From NCBI GenBank assembly GCA_036394995.1, contig DASWED010000094.1:1-17526 (forward strand): DNA of 17,526 nucleotides, written 5' to 3'. This stretch comes from DASWED01 sp036394995. Lineage in GTDB: Bacteria; Actinomycetota; UBA4738; JACQTL01. The stretch's first letter is position 1. Each line of letters begins with the position of its first letter. Below are positions 1 through 6,073 of the stretch, piece after piece. The position numbers and the translations under genes were made by a program. The notes below the pieces were generated by a model. That model was given only the letters and a program-made list of their open reading frames with translations. It was not told the DNA's origin and ran no database searches.

Positions 1-1
1 C

Positions 2-250
2 TCGAGCCCCTCCTGCGACCCCAGCGGCAACGGCGAGGGGAAGGTGTTCGTGGGCCGGACGACGGTCACGACCGGCCAGGCCGGGACGGGGAACTTCAAC
101 GTCGTCCTCCAGGTGGCGTCCAAGGTCGGGAGCAAGGTCACGGCGACCGCCACCACGCCGGGGGGCAGCACGTCCGAGTTTTGTCCAAGTGCCGGGGAGT
201 GGTCAGCGGATCCTGACCGCGTCACCTCGAACATTGACAAACGTCGATGA
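2..250 (+). CDS. C-terminal end of a secreted beta-helix / CSLREA-type repeat protein (5' partial)
   Basis: The reading frame is open from the left edge and ends at TGA 248-250, so only the last 82 residues are present. The visible text (PSGNGEGKVFVGRTTVTT, then FNVVLQVASKVGSKVTATAT, then TPGGSTSEF) resembles the C-terminal beta-sandwich repeat that ends many secreted right-handed beta-helix or CSLREA proteins, which typically close with 'VTATATDPxGNTSEFS'. That match is from memory of the family and not from a search. The tail after TSEF (CPSAGEWSADPDRVTSNIDKRR region) is not typical and may be a run-on into intergenic DNA. The stop codon lies inside the first arsR operator dyad, so the end of this gene and the ars control region overlap. 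Confidence 0.5.
   Translation, partial: SSPSCDPSGNGEGKVFVGRTTVTTGQAGTGNFNVVLQVASKVGSKVTATATTPGGSTSEFCPSAGEWSADPDRVTSNIDKRR
201..218. repeat. Perfect 6-6-6 inverted repeat GGTCAG-N6-CTGACC
   Basis: GGTCAG (201-206) and CTGACC (213-218) are exact reverse complements around six bases. The dyad lies in the end of the upstream gene, about 31 bp (centre to centre) before the first arsR operator. It has the same 6-N6-6 geometry as the two arsR dyads but a different half-site sequence. It could be a weak transcription end signal (no T-run follows), another regulator site, or chance. Confidence 0.3.
232..249. promoter_or_regulatory. ArsR operator O1 (CATTGA-N6-TCGATG)
   Basis: The half-sites CATTGA (232-237) and TCGATG (244-249) form a 6-N6-6 dyad with one mismatch. 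It covers the -35 box of the arsRM promoter. It shares the 10-base word AACGTCGATG with O2. The geometry is like the ATCAA-N6-TTGAT type of operator described for ArsR repressors. Assignment to this ArsR is inferred from position. Confidence 0.65.
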
Positions 251-262
251 AGACCGTACGGT
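234..262 (+). promoter_or_regulatory. arsRM promoter (TTGACA-N17-TACGGT)
   Basis: TTGACA at 234-239 is a perfect -35 box. It is followed after 17 bp by TACGGT at 257-262, which fits the actinobacterial TANNNT -10. The predicted transcription start is near 268-270, about 33 bases before the arsR GTG start. The -35 box is inside operator O1 and the predicted start is inside operator O2. Confidence 0.7.
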
Positions 263-266
263 TCGG

Positions 267-284
267 CATCGATGAACGTCGATG
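267..284. promoter_or_regulatory. ArsR operator O2 (CATCGA-N6-TCGATG)
   Basis: CATCGA (267-272) and TCGATG (279-284) are a perfect 6-N6-6 inverted repeat. It covers the predicted transcription start. Its centre is 35 bp from the centre of O1, so the two sites bracket the -10 box. A repressor dimer on each would block polymerase binding from both sides. Confidence 0.65.
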
Positions 285-301
285 TAGTTGAGGAGGCTCG
301 G

Positions 302-670
302 GTGCGGAGGACCCTGGAGGTCCGCGACACCCGTGCCCGGCTGGCGGCCGAGTGCTGCCAGCCCGTGGCGGCGCCCGATGTGACGCCGGAGCAGGCCGGG
401 ACGCTCTCCTCGCTGTTCCGGGCCCTGGGCGACCCGCACCGGGTCCGCATCGTGAACATCCTGGCCAACTCGGACGAGCCGATCTGCGTGTGTGACTTCA
501 TCCCCGCTCTCGGGCTGTCGCAGCCCACGGTGAGCTTCCATCTGAAGAAGCTGCTCTCCGTCGGGCTGGTGCAGCGGGAGCAGCGGGGCACGTGGGCGTA
601 CTACTCGCTCAACCGGTCCGCGCTCGGCCGACTGGCCGGCGTGTTCGAGCTCGAAGGAGGGAAGCCATGA
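302..670 (+). CDS. arsR: ArsR-family arsenite-responsive repressor
   Basis: A 122-residue winged-helix repressor of the ArsR/SmtB family. The helix-turn-helix runs from about residue 44 to 90, with a recognition helix around SQPTVSFHLKKL. The metal-sensing motif ICVCDF (Cys62 and Cys64) sits at the start of the DNA-binding region, matching the ELCVCDL As(III)-binding site of classic ArsR. A second Cys pair, ECCQP (Cys18-Cys19), could add a thiolate ligand, as in ArsR types with N-terminal cysteines. I chose GTG 302 because GAGGAGG (290-296) lies five bases upstream. An in-frame ATG at 272 falls inside operator O2 and at the predicted transcript start. The stop overlaps the arsM start (ATGA, 667-670), which implies translational coupling. 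As(III) or another trivalent thiophile should release the protein from O1/O2. Confidence 0.9.
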   Translation: MRRTLEVRDTRARLAAECCQPVAAPDVTPEQAGTLSSLFRALGDPHRVRIVNILANSDEPICVCDFIPALGLSQPTVSFHLKKLLSVGLVQREQRGTWAYYSLNRSALGRLAGVFELEGGKP

Positions 671-1500
671 CCGCGGATGTGGAGCTTCGCGAGCAGGTGC
701 GGGATCGGTACGCGGAGTCGGCGCGCTCGGTGCAGCGTAGTTCCCAGGGAGGATGCGGCGAGGAGTGCTGCAGCGATGGGGTGTTCGGTCCGGGGCTGTA
801 CGAGGCGCTCGAGACGGACACCCTGCCGGACGCGGCCGTTCTGGCCAGCTTGGGGTGCGGAAACCCCACGGCGGTGGCCGACCTCCGCGAGGGCGAGACC
901 GTGCTCGACCTCGGGTCCGGGGGCGGGATCGACGTGCTGCTGTCGGCGAAGCGGGTGGGCCCGAGCGGCAAGGTGTACGGACTCGACATGACGGACGAGA
1001 TGCTGGCCCTCGCGCTCGAGAACAAGCGGCAGGCAAGCGCGACGAACGTGGAGTTCCTGAAGGGCTACATCGAGGAGGTCCCGCTGCCCGCGGCAACCGT
1101 CGACGTGGTCATCTCGAACTGCGTGATCAACCTGTCCACCGACAAGCCCAGGGTGTTCGCCGAGATGTTCCGGGTCCTCCGCCCCGGCGGGCGCATCGGC
1201 ATCAGCGACGTGGTGGCCGGCGACGAGCTCGGCCCCGAGCAGCGGGCCGAACGCGGCAGCTATGTGGGTTGCATCGCGGGAGCCCTGTCGTTCCGCGAAT
1301 ACGAGGACGGCCTCCGCGCGGCCGGGTTCGAGGACGTCTCGATCACGCCCACCCACTCGGTGGCCGACGGGATGCATTCCGCGATCGTGCAGGCGACGAA
1401 GCCGGAGGCGCCGGCGACGCCGCCGGTGGCAGGGGTTCCGGGGGCGTCGTTGCAGCGCGGCCGCACGGCGCTGCCGGTCGTCACCCGGGCCTGCTGCTGA
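667..1500 (+). CDS. arsM: Arsenite S-adenosylmethionine methyltransferase
   Basis: A 277-residue SAM-dependent methyltransferase that converts As(III) to methylated arsenicals in the cytoplasm. The SAM-binding motif VLDLGSGGGIDVLL spans about residues 79-92, followed by the acidic strand-2 region YGLDMT (104-109). The cysteines expected to hold As(III) in ArsM are present: Cys64 in SLGCGNP, Cys152 in ISNCVINL and Cys202 in YVGCIAGAL. An N-terminal CGEECC cluster (Cys30, 34, 35) and a C-terminal Cys-Cys end are further thiols, the latter after a Pro/Ala-rich linker from about residue 246. Terminal Cys pairs are known in some ArsM and may deliver arsenic. The start overlaps arsR by ATGA. No arsenite efflux pump or arsenate reductase lies in the window. 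The stop is 3 bp from the stop of the convergent gene. Confidence 0.92.
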   Translation: MTADVELREQVRDRYAESARSVQRSSQGGCGEECCSDGVFGPGLYEALETDTLPDAAVLASLGCGNPTAVADLREGETVLDLGSGGGIDVLLSAKRVGPSGKVYGLDMTDEMLALALENKRQASATNVEFLKGYIEEVPLPAATVDVVISNCVINLSTDKPRVFAEMFRVLRPGGRIGISDVVAGDELGPEQRAERGSYVGCIAGALSFREYEDGLRAAGFEDVSITPTHSVADGMHSAIVQATKPEAPATPPVAGVPGASLQRGRTALPVVTRACC

Positions 1501-1503
1501 CGG

Positions 1504-2535
1504 TCAGCCGCCCGAGGCCGAGGCGGCGTATGCCTCGAGGGCGGCCAGGTACCGGTCCCGCTCGGACGGGTCGAGCCACGCGATCGTGAAGGCGTTCCTG
1601 GCCAGCTGGAGGAGCTCGTCGCGGGTCAGGCCGGCGGCCTCCCGGACCGCGGCGAGGTTCTCGTTCACGTAGCCGGGGAAGTACGCGGGGTCGTCGGAGT
1701 TCACCGTGGCCCGCATGTCACGGTCGAGCATGGCCTTGAGCTCGTTCGCCTTCAGGCCGTCGCTGACCCAGCTGTTCGAGATCGGGCACACGGTGAGACC
1801 CAGACCGCGGTCGAGGATGGCCCCGACCAGGGATTCGTCCTCCAGGCAGTTCACGCCGTGGTCGATGCGTTCGACGCCGATCACGTCGAGGCACTGCCGG
1901 ATGTGTTCGACCGAGTCCTCCTGGTCCACGTCGCAGTGCATCGTGAGCCGGTACCCCTCCGTCCGGGCCCTGGCGAACACCTCGGCGAACTTCACCGGGG
2001 GGTTCCCCCTCTCGTCGGAGTCCAGTCCGACCCCCACGATCCGGTCGCGGTAGGGGAGGGACCGCTCCAGCGTCTCCATGGCCGAGTCCGCGGGCATGTC
2101 CCGGAGGAAGCACATGATCAGCTGCGAACGGAGGCCGAGGGTTGCCTCCGCCTCCCGCCGGGCCCGGTGGAACCCGTCGATCACCGTGTCAAAAGGGATC
2201 CCCCGCGAGGTGTGGGCTTGCGGATCGAAGAACACCTCGGCGTAGACCACGTTCTGGGCGCTGACCCTGCGGAAGTACGCCATCGCCAGGTCGAAGAAGT
2301 CCTTCTCCCGCCGCAGGACCCCCATGCCCTCGTAGTACATGGCGAGGAACGACGCCAGATCGTCGTAGTCGTACGCCGCCCGCATCTCCTCGGCCGAGCG
2401 GTACGGGAGGTCGACGCCGTTCCGGGCCGCCAGCTCGAACTTCAGCTCGGGCTCCAGCGTGCCCTCCAGGTGGAGGTGCAGCTCCGCCTTGGGCATCCCC
2501 TCGATGAACGCCGACAGTTCCCTCACGTCTCGCAC
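1504..2535 (-). CDS. Adenosine/adenine deaminase family amidohydrolase
   Basis: A 343-residue metal-dependent TIM-barrel hydrolase of the adenosine deaminase family. Zinc-site motifs are present in order: AELHLHLEGT (His20, His22), TMHCDVD (His200), RIDHGVN (His226) and VNSDDPAYF (Asp281, Asp282). VCPISNSW (249-256) is the usual family block. In classical adenosine deaminases the third block reads HxGE, with Glu as proton shuttle; here it reads H-C-D-V-D, so Glu is absent at +3 and Asp204 is at +4. The substrate is therefore left open: adenosine, adenine or another 6-aminopurine. The likely start is GTG 2535, with GGGGAGG three bases upstream; GTG 2526, nine bases further in, gives better ribosome-site spacing and is an alternative. 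It lies 43 bp downstream of the phosphoesterase gene on the same strand and may be co-transcribed. Confidence 0.85.
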   Translation of the reverse strand: MRDVRELSAFIEGMPKAELHLHLEGTLEPELKFELAARNGVDLPYRSAEEMRAAYDYDDLASFLAMYYEGMGVLRREKDFFDLAMAYFRRVSAQNVVYAEVFFDPQAHTSRGIPFDTVIDGFHRARREAEATLGLRSQLIMCFLRDMPADSAMETLERSLPYRDRIVGVGLDSDERGNPPVKFAEVFARARTEGYRLTMHCDVDQEDSVEHIRQCLDVIGVERIDHGVNCLEDESLVGAILDRGLGLTVCPISNSWVSDGLKANELKAMLDRDMRATVNSDDPAYFPGYVNENLAAVREAAGLTRDELLQLARNAFTIAWLDPSERDRYLAALEAYAASASGG

Positions 2536-2578
2536 GCACCTCCCCGGCCGGATCGGCCCGATGATACGTGCCCGCCGC

Positions 2579-3667
2579 TCAGCCCTTCGGCGCCAGCACG
2601 TCCGCCATCGCCGTCGCGGTTCCCGCGTTGTTGAGGTGCTCGGAGATGCCGAACGAGTCCTCGAGCGTGCGCAGGAGGGACATGTGGTCGTACTCGGTGT
2701 CCACCACCTTGCCCCCGGGGAGCCTCGGCGACAGGGCCAGGAGCCCGATCCGCCCGCCGAAACCGGGGGTGCCGCCCGGGCCGCCCGTGCAGCACCCGAC
2801 CGGGGGACCGTCGGTGACGCCGTTCTCGTCGAGCGTGATGATCAGCAGCCCGTCGTGGCGCCACAGGTAGTGGAGGATGGCCGGGACCTGCTGCGACAGC
2901 CACAGGTCGGCGCTGACCAGCCCGCCGGGCTTCCCGTTCGAACACGGATCGTCGTGGCCGTCGTGGCACGTGTCGGGGGTGATGAACCCGAACCGCGGCG
3001 CCCGGTCGTTCCGGATGTCGGCGGCGAGCCGGGTGAACGGGACCACGTGGGCCTTGCAGCGCGCGTCGTTCCCCACGATGTCGTCGAAGTAGATGAACGG
3101 GTTGTGCCGGTCCGCGTAGTCCTTGGCCGGCGGCTCCTGGCTGTCGCCCTGGTACGGGTCCGGCGGTGGCGCCGTCGGCGCGTAGTCGCTGTGGAAGCAC
3201 GGAGACGGCATCGAGTCCATGTACCCCTTCCACGAGACGTGGGCCCGATCCATCTGATCGGCCAGGTTCCGCCCACCGCTCATGGCGGACTGCGGCTGGA
3301 CGCACGTCCACAGGTTCACCGCGAGGCAGTCCGACCCCGTGACCGGATTGTCCGGCTGCCCGCTCACCATCGCGATGTAGTTGTCCAGGCTGGCGTGGCC
3401 GGTGGCGAAGTACTGCGTGGCGAACACGCCACGCTTCCGCAACGAGTTGAGGTAGTGGGCGGGGCTGGACGGCCCCCACGTGGCGTCGAAGTTCTCGTTC
3501 TCGAGGATCAGGACGAACACGTGCGAGAAGCGCGGGATCCGTTCCAGGCGCCGGCCGGAGCCGGCCGCGGACGCCACGGGTCCGGCCGCCGCGGCCGGGA
3601 CCACGAGCGCCGCGGCGACGCCCAGTGCAAGCAGACGAGCCAGCCTTCCCCCTCGACGAATCCGCAC
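2579..3667 (-). CDS. Secreted phosphoesterase (acid phosphatase / phospholipase C family)
   Basis: A 362-residue exported enzyme of the phosphoesterase family (Pfam PF04185-like). An N-terminal signal peptide (RR near residue 4, hydrophobic stretch about 10-35, Ala-rich cleavage region) directs export; the RRGGRLARLL start could also be a Tat signal. Family blocks follow: FVLILENENFDATWG (51-65; usual form ENHSFD), TGHASLDNYIAMVSGQ (89-104), IITLDENG (277-283; metal-binding Asp/Glu) and YDHMSLLRTLED (326-337). It should hydrolyse phosphomono- or diesters outside the membrane; the substrate cannot be told. Several cysteines (114, 122, 157, 204, 234, 242, 292, 293) could form disulphides. GTG 3667 is the start because GAGGAGGAG sits four bases upstream (3672-3680). 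Much longer upstream extensions of the frame are not coding. Confidence 0.85.
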   Translation of the reverse strand: MRIRRGGRLARLLALGVAAALVVPAAAAGPVASAAGSGRRLERIPRFSHVFVLILENENFDATWGPSSPAHYLNSLRKRGVFATQYFATGHASLDNYIAMVSGQPDNPVTGSDCLAVNLWTCVQPQSAMSGGRNLADQMDRAHVSWKGYMDSMPSPCFHSDYAPTAPPPDPYQGDSQEPPAKDYADRHNPFIYFDDIVGNDARCKAHVVPFTRLAADIRNDRAPRFGFITPDTCHDGHDDPCSNGKPGGLVSADLWLSQQVPAILHYLWRHDGLLIITLDENGVTDGPPVGCCTGGPGGTPGFGGRIGLLALSPRLPGGKVVDTEYDHMSLLRTLEDSFGISEHLNNAGTATAMADVLAPKG

Positions 3668-3964
3668 TTCGCTCCTCCTCACGATCGGTGTCGGGAGGAG
3701 TCGTCCCCTCCGAACGTGAACGGCGGATGGCCCCGGTGTGGCATTCGGACGAACGGGTCGCGTCTCCGGCGGCCGTCGCGCGGGAACGTAGCCGTCGCCC
3801 GACCGAGGGGAACCGTTCGCCCCTGAGAGGAGCCCGCCCCAGCGCCGCGGGCGAGTTCGTGGTCGACGGCACCGCCGGCACCGCGCCGTAGCCGCCCGCC
3901 GTCCGGGCGCGCGGAATCCTCGCGGTTGGCGCGCCTCCGGCCATGCCGTCCATACTGCCGCGGC
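3668..3964. other. Intergenic region between divergent genes
   Basis: This 297-bp stretch separates the minus-strand phosphoesterase from the plus-strand nucleotidyltransferase. I see the phosphoesterase ribosome-binding site (3672-3680) and a candidate leaderless promoter at its right end. Several short G/C-rich inverted repeats occur (for example GGGG and CCCC arms near 3809-3824), but none is clearly functional. Open frames across it look like composition-driven shadows. Confidence 0.5.
3926..3956 (+). promoter_or_regulatory. Candidate promoter for a leaderless transcript (TTGGCG-N19-CATACT)
   Basis: CATACT at 3951-3956 is a plausible -10 box, and TTGGCG at 3926-3931 lies 19 bp upstream. 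The expected transcription start falls at about 3963-3965, right at the ATG of the nucleotidyltransferase gene (3965). That gene has no Shine-Dalgarno sequence. Leaderless starts are common in actinobacteria. Confidence 0.4.
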
Positions 3965-4798
3965 ATGGACATCGCCATCCCGGCGTCGTTCGACGGCCTG
4001 CCGTTGCACCGGGCCAAGGTGGAGCCGATCTGCCGGTATGCGGTCGGGCGCGCAGAGGTCGTGGGCATGGCCGTGACGGGGTCGTTCGCCGCAGGTCATC
4101 CCGATGCGTACTCCGATGTGGACCTCCGGGTCGCGGTGGAGGACGACGCGCTGGAGTCGGCGCTGGCCGACCGGCGCGTGTTTGCCGATGCCGGAGGCAC
4201 GGTGGTGGCGATGTTCACCGGGGAGCACGTCGGGGCACCCGAGCTGGCCATCGTTCTGTACGACGACCTGACCCACGTGGACCTGCACTTCCAGCCGGCG
4301 GGACGGGTGGGGGAGATGGGCAGGGGACTCCCGGCGATCGTGTTGTGGGAACGGGACGGCCGGCTCACCGCTCAGCTTCCGGGAGCCGATCCGGAGGACC
4401 CCGCCGCGAAGCTGGCCTGGTGGGAGGCTCGGATGTGGACGTGGTGCTGGTACGTCCAGGCCAAGATCCTGCGGGGCGAGGTGTACGAGGCCCTGGACGG
4501 GCTCGGGTACCTGCGGGCGACCGTCCTGTTTCCGCTCCTGGCCATGTCCCGCGGCCGCCGCGCCGCCGGGGCTCGCCGGGTGGAGGAAATGCTCGGCGAC
4601 CTGGAGCAGGAGTTCGCCCGGACCGCGTCGCCGCCGGACCGCCTGGAGGCCATGGAGGGGCTCCGGGCGGCCGTCCGGCTGTACCGGACCCTGGCCGACC
4701 CTTTGCTGGACCGTCATGGAGTCCCGGCCGAGGAGGCCGCCCGCGAGGTGGCGTCCGCCGCGCTGGGCCGGGGACTCGGCTGGAGGCCTTCACCATGA
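3965..4798 (+). CDS. Nucleotidyltransferase-fold protein (aminoglycoside-adenylyltransferase-like)
   Basis: A 277-residue protein. Its N-terminal half has the polymerase-beta-type nucleotidyltransferase signature: VTGSFAAG (38-44), then YSDVDLRV (49-56) with Asp51 and Asp53, and a third carboxylate in HVDLHF (Asp106). All three metal-binding acids are therefore present and activity is likely. The C-terminal half (about 145-277) is helical, with WWEARMWTWCWYVQAKIL, as in AadS/streptomycin-type adenylyltransferases and related kanamycin-type enzymes. The true acceptor substrate is unknown; resistance should not be assumed. The ATG at 3965 has no ribosome site and is probably leaderless. The gene ends in an ATGA overlap with the next gene, so the two products are made together. 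Confidence 0.75.
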   Translation: MDIAIPASFDGLPLHRAKVEPICRYAVGRAEVVGMAVTGSFAAGHPDAYSDVDLRVAVEDDALESALADRRVFADAGGTVVAMFTGEHVGAPELAIVLYDDLTHVDLHFQPAGRVGEMGRGLPAIVLWERDGRLTAQLPGADPEDPAAKLAWWEARMWTWCWYVQAKILRGEVYEALDGLGYLRATVLFPLLAMSRGRRAAGARRVEEMLGDLEQEFARTASPPDRLEAMEGLRAAVRLYRTLADPLLDRHGVPAEEAAREVASAALGRGLGWRPSP

Positions 4799-5937
4799 GC
4801 CCGAGGATCGCGGTGCTGGGGGCGGGGGCCATGGGGGCGTCGGTCACGAAGCTGCTGGCCCGTCACGACGACGTCGAGATCCTCGTCCTCGACGTGGACG
4901 GCGAACGCGCGAGCGCGGCGGCGGCTGCCGTCGGATCCACCCGGGCGGAGGCCCGAGCGTTCGATGCCGAGGCCACCGGCGAGCTGGCCGGGGCACTCCG
5001 CGGCGCGGGCGCGGTCGCGGCCTGCCTGCCCTACCGGCTCAACCTCACCGCCATGCGCGCCGCGCTCGACGCCGGCGTCCCCTATTCGGACCTCGGCGGA
5101 CTGTTCCACATGACCCGGCGACAGCTCGAGCTGGACGGGGAGTTCCGCGCGGCCGGGCTCCCGGCGGTGATCGGCATCGGGGCATGCCCCGGCCTGTCGA
5201 ACGTCATGGCTCGGCTGGCATCGCAGCGCCTGGACGCCGTCGACGCGATCGACATCGTGGACGGCTCCGTGGACCCCTCGCTGACCGGCTTCGCCGTCCC
5301 GTACTCGGCCGAGACCATCCTCGATGAGCTGGACCTCCCCGCGATGGTGTTCGAGGACGGCGAGCTCCGGGAGGTCCCGGCCGGATCCGGCGCCGTCGAC
5401 TACGAGTTCCCCGATCCCGTGGGCCGCATGGAGGCCGTGTACACCCTGCACTCGGAGCTGGCCACGCTCCCCACGACCATCCCAGGCGTGCGCGACGTGC
5501 GGTGGCGGCTGGCCCTGCCGCCCGAGGTCATCGGGGCCTACCGGGCGCTGGTGGAGCTGGGCCTGGCCTCGCGCCAGCCGGTCGCGCTCGCGTCCGGCGA
5601 TGTCGTGCCGCGCGAGCTGCTCCTGGCCCTGCTGAGGAGGCTGCCCGCGCCGTCCGGGCCGCCCGCCGACGTGGAGTTCCTCGACGTCCGCGCCACCGGG
5701 ACCGTGGACGGCGCTCCGGCGTCGTTCCTGGGGCGGTCGCGGTTCGATCCGCAGCCCGAGGGGATCGGGGGAGGGCCGTTCGGGACCTCGGCCCCCATCG
5801 CCGTGGCCGCGCGGTGGCTGGCCGGGGGCCGAGTGCCGCCGGGCGTGCACCCGCCGGAGGATGCGTTCGATCCTGAGCCGTTCCTGGAAGGCCTGGCCGC
5901 CGAAGGAGTGGCGTTCGAGGTCGTCCTGGAGGTGTGA
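4795..5937 (+). CDS. Saccharopine-dehydrogenase-like NAD(P)-binding oxidoreductase
   Basis: A 380-residue cytoplasmic protein. The Rossmann dinucleotide motif VLGAGAMG is at residues 7-14 and an acidic end to strand 2 (VLDVDGERA) is at 31-39. The block IGIGACPGLSN (126-136) matches the GxxPGLSN motif of the saccharopine dehydrogenase / carboxynorspermidine synthase superfamily. YSDLGGLFHM (97-106) is also typical. The C-terminal half is the family's substrate-binding domain. The reaction should involve an NAD(P)-linked amino acid or imine; the substrate cannot be named. ATG 4795 overlaps the upstream stop (ATGA). The frame stays open far upstream through the neighbouring gene, but that is a shadow. 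Confidence 0.82.
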   Translation: MSPRIAVLGAGAMGASVTKLLARHDDVEILVLDVDGERASAAAAAVGSTRAEARAFDAEATGELAGALRGAGAVAACLPYRLNLTAMRAALDAGVPYSDLGGLFHMTRRQLELDGEFRAAGLPAVIGIGACPGLSNVMARLASQRLDAVDAIDIVDGSVDPSLTGFAVPYSAETILDELDLPAMVFEDGELREVPAGSGAVDYEFPDPVGRMEAVYTLHSELATLPTTIPGVRDVRWRLALPPEVIGAYRALVELGLASRQPVALASGDVVPRELLLALLRRLPAPSGPPADVEFLDVRATGTVDGAPASFLGRSRFDPQPEGIGGGPFGTSAPIAVAARWLAGGRVPPGVHPPEDAFDPEPFLEGLAAEGVAFEVVLEV

Positions 5938-6073
5938 CCGAAAGTCCCTGGAGCGATCGGGCACCGGCGCGGTACCCTGGGAGCCGCGCGAGCCCGGGCG
6001 ATCACCCCATCGGATCGACCGCCCACCGCGCTTGGGTCGTTCGAGTTCGAGGTCGGCGAAGGGCGGGGGAGGA

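Noticed and set aside
203..1096. Long minus-strand frame of 297 codons opposite arsR/arsM
   Set aside because: Arg/Pro-rich composition shadow of two well-identified genes on the plus strand.
3668..4717. Upstream extension of the phosphoesterase frame on the minus strand
   Set aside because: The signal peptide and ribosome site fix the start at 3667; the extension is antisense to a real gene.
3943..4794. Upstream extension of the saccharopine-dehydrogenase-like frame
   Set aside because: It runs through the nucleotidyltransferase gene in another frame and has Gly/Arg/Pro-rich composition; the Rossmann motif begins just after ATG 4795.
3965..4798. Calling the nucleotidyltransferase an aminoglycoside resistance gene
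   Set aside because: Only fold-level motifs are visible; acceptor specificity cannot be inferred and no mobile context is present.
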